Source: Streptomyces sp. NBC_00536
Lineage (GTDB): Bacteria; Actinomycetota; Actinomycetes; Streptomycetales; Streptomycetaceae
Length of the DNA: 64,000 bases
NCBI RefSeq assembly: GCF_036346295.1
Contig: NZ_CP107819.1
Location: 8,308,001 to 8,372,000 of the forward strand
Direction: 5' to 3'
In this document: positions 62,580 through 64,000 of the stretch, piece by piece
How the letters are laid out: every line of letters begins with the position of its first letter
Numbering within the stretch: position 1 is the stretch's first letter
The notes under the pieces: generated by a model
The model's input: only the letters and a program-made list of their open reading frames with translations
Told to the model about the DNA's origin: nothing
Database searches by the model: none
Position numbers and translations under genes: made by a program

Positions 62580-63065
62580 CTCGTCGACACCGAGAAGCGG
62601 GACATGGGCCGAGGGCGGGAGTGGCTGGGCGCGGATCAGCCGGAGCAGGGTGTCCTTGCAGGTGCCGATGGACATGCGTTCGGAGAGGCGTGCTCCTGCC
62701 CGGCCGCCCGGGAACAGGGCCACGTTGGCGAGCTGGGCGGTGAGAGCGTCCGTGCGGCGTGCGTACCGACGTGTCAGGGCCGGTATCTGCTCGGTGAACG
62801 TGCGACGGTCGCACTGATCGTTGTCACACACGAGTCGGCGGGCCTGAAGTTCAAGTCGCACACGCTTGCCTGCCACCGGACGATTCGTCAGAGTTCGCGG
62901 GTAGTAGCAGTGCACCCTCGCGGATCTCCGTCCGCAGCCGGGACATGCTGCCGACGCGGCCTGAGACCTTACGGAGAGGCGGACCTCCGTCTCCGTGAGT
63001 GTCACGCGATCGATCTGAACCTCGACACCTGGCAGCAGAACGTCCGCGATGCGGACCCCACCCAT
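62580..63065 (-). pseudogene. Truncated ISL3-family transposase
   Basis: Recognisable from about 63065 (MGGVRIADVLLPGVEVQIDRV) to 62583. The N-terminal zinc-binding domain is intact: CPGCGRR, a 'HCYYPRTLTNRPVAGKRVRLELQARRLVCDNDQCDRRTFTEQ' stretch, then 'LSERMSIGTCKDTLLRLI' and 'LLGVDE', which is where the catalytic DDE domain begins. It breaks off there, exactly at the PucR stop codon, so the catalytic part is gone. No terminal inverted repeat was found at the break. Confidence 0.85.
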
Positions 63066-63203
63066 CACACAGAATTGATGCCCGACTACCCCCAAAATAG
63101 CGACAGAGCCCAGAAGTTGAGCCAGAACCACGACCCGCGTACAAAGCCACCAGCACGTGCGACAGCCCGCATGCGGAATACCCAGTCGGCGGATCCGTCC
63201 CGA

Positions 63204-64000
63204 TCAGGTGCTGCTGCGGGTGGCGATGAAGGTGGCCCATTCGTCGGCGGACTGGGCGATCGAGGCGGCCGTGGTCACCTGTTCGGCGGCGAGGTCGTGC
63301 CAGCGTCGTGCCTCGGCCCGCGCAAGAACCGCCACGGCCGTCGGGTCGGCCGCGTTCCAGCCTGGCACCCGGGCCGCCCACTGCCACGCCTGCTCGGGGG
63401 AGTGCCCGCCGGTGGAGACCAGCCGCATTCCCCACAGCGCCGTGTCGATCCAGGCCGGGCCAGCTGTAGCCCACGACCAGTCGACCAGGCGGGCCCGTCC
63501 GCAGTCTTCCACGAGGACGTTCGTTGAGGCTGGGTCGGTGTGCAACAGCCGGGAACCGGCGAGCAGCTCCCGGTCGCCATCGGCACAGTAGTAGCCCCAC
63601 CGGTCCCAGGCGGTGGGCAGCCGTACTCCGGGGGGCGCGGGCAGCGGTGCCAACTCGGCCAGAGCTGCGGCGACCGGCGCGAGGTCCGGCGAGTCGGGCG
63701 CGAAATTCGCGTCTCGGCCACGCACCCCCTCGAAAGCGAGCAGATGCCAGCCGTGGCCGTCCAGGCGCCACAGGGCCCGCGGCGCGCTCGGAGGCAGGTA
63801 GGGATTCACCGCCTCTTCGATATCCAGCTCGTCCACAGGCGACCAGCCAGGACCCCACCACGAGTCGTCCTCCTCAAGGTCGGCGTCGGCGGCGGGGGCA
63901 TGCTCGCGCTGCCCCTTGATGAAGACACACGCCCCCGATTCCAGGTCCAGCAGGGAGGCGATCCCGGCCGCGGCCGAGTGCTCGGTGTCGCGGGCAGTGA
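63204..64000 (-). CDS. Phosphotransferase (APH/choline-kinase-like) protein, N-terminus outside window
   Basis: The frame is open from the window end (TARDTEHSAAAGIASLLDLESG...) through 265 codons to the stop at 63204, so the gene starts beyond base 64000. 'LLHTDPASTNVLV' is the HxDxxxxN catalytic loop (Asp base, Asn metal ligand) and 'ARLVDWSWATAGPAWIDTAL' holds the metal-binding DW (DFG-like). This is the kinase-like APH fold that phosphorylates small molecules such as aminoglycosides or choline; the substrate is unknown. Confidence 0.85.
   Translation of the reverse strand, partial: TARDTEHSAAAGIASLLDLESGACVFIKGQREHAPAADADLEEDDSWWGPGWSPVDELDIEEAVNPYLPPSAPRALWRLDGHGWHLLAFEGVRGRDANFAPDSPDLAPVAAALAELAPLPAPPGVRLPTAWDRWGYYCADGDRELLAGSRLLHTDPASTNVLVEDCGRARLVDWSWATAGPAWIDTALWGMRLVSTGGHSPEQAWQWAARVPGWNAADPTAVAVLARAEARRWHDLAAEQVTTAASIAQSADEWATFIATRSST

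Overview
The DNA is very GC-rich, with dense short-overlap (ATGA-type) operons, frequent GTG starts, rare TTA leucine codons, Hanks-type kinases with beta-propeller tails, STAND/TPR proteins and Hint-type polymorphic toxins. Together these point to a Streptomyces or close relative. I saw no rRNA, tRNA or CRISPR array.

Layout. (1) 1-3704: the last part of a modular type I polyketide synthase (DH-KR-ACP-TE), cut by the window edge. (2) 3796-10783: a large secreted RHS/YD-repeat polymorphic toxin with a Hint autoprocessing domain and an HNH nuclease tip, then a secreted ricin-B-type lectin with a beta-rich, possibly pore-forming tail. (3) 11016-16109: a TPR-CHAT caspase-like protein divergent from a small Cys-containing protein and a membrane protein, which looks like a conflict/defence module. 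(4) 16215-21446: two tandem Ser/Thr kinases with PQQ-type propellers and a GNAT.

(5) 21592-46660: two divergent operons, about 25 kb in total, forming a biosynthetic gene cluster that I cannot match to any known product. The leftward arm holds free-standing NRPS parts (condensation, ATP-grasp ligase, carrier protein, adenylation domain with a threonine-like code), a FAD/NAD(P)-binding protein, a methyltransferase, an aminotransferase, an NDK-like protein and two nucleotidyltransferase-like proteins. The rightward arm holds an MFS exporter, a third nucleotidyltransferase, two paralogous His/Asp-rich putative metallohydrolases, a PhyH-type dioxygenase, two PLP enzymes, a ferritin-like diiron protein, methyltransferases, a GNAT, a stand-alone PEP-utilising TIM barrel and a ComB-like phosphatase. 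The logic suggests a small amino-acid-derived, phosphorylated or nucleotidylated metabolite. Several rightward genes carry TTA codons, implying bldA control.

(6) 46718-52732: housekeeping and secreted genes (histidine phosphatase lipoprotein, SDR with divergent LysR, RidA, membrane protein, aegerolysin/ET79-like protein, secreted cyclophilin, hypothetical). (7) 52733-59108: a third kinase, a STAND NTPase with TPRs, and surrounding gene-poor DNA with degraded ORFs, hairpins and short repeats. (8) 59171-62579: a fatty-acid desaturase and its ferredoxin reductase, divergent from a PucR-type regulator. (9) 62580-64000: a truncated ISL3-family transposase and the C-terminal part of a phosphotransferase-like gene cut by the window end.
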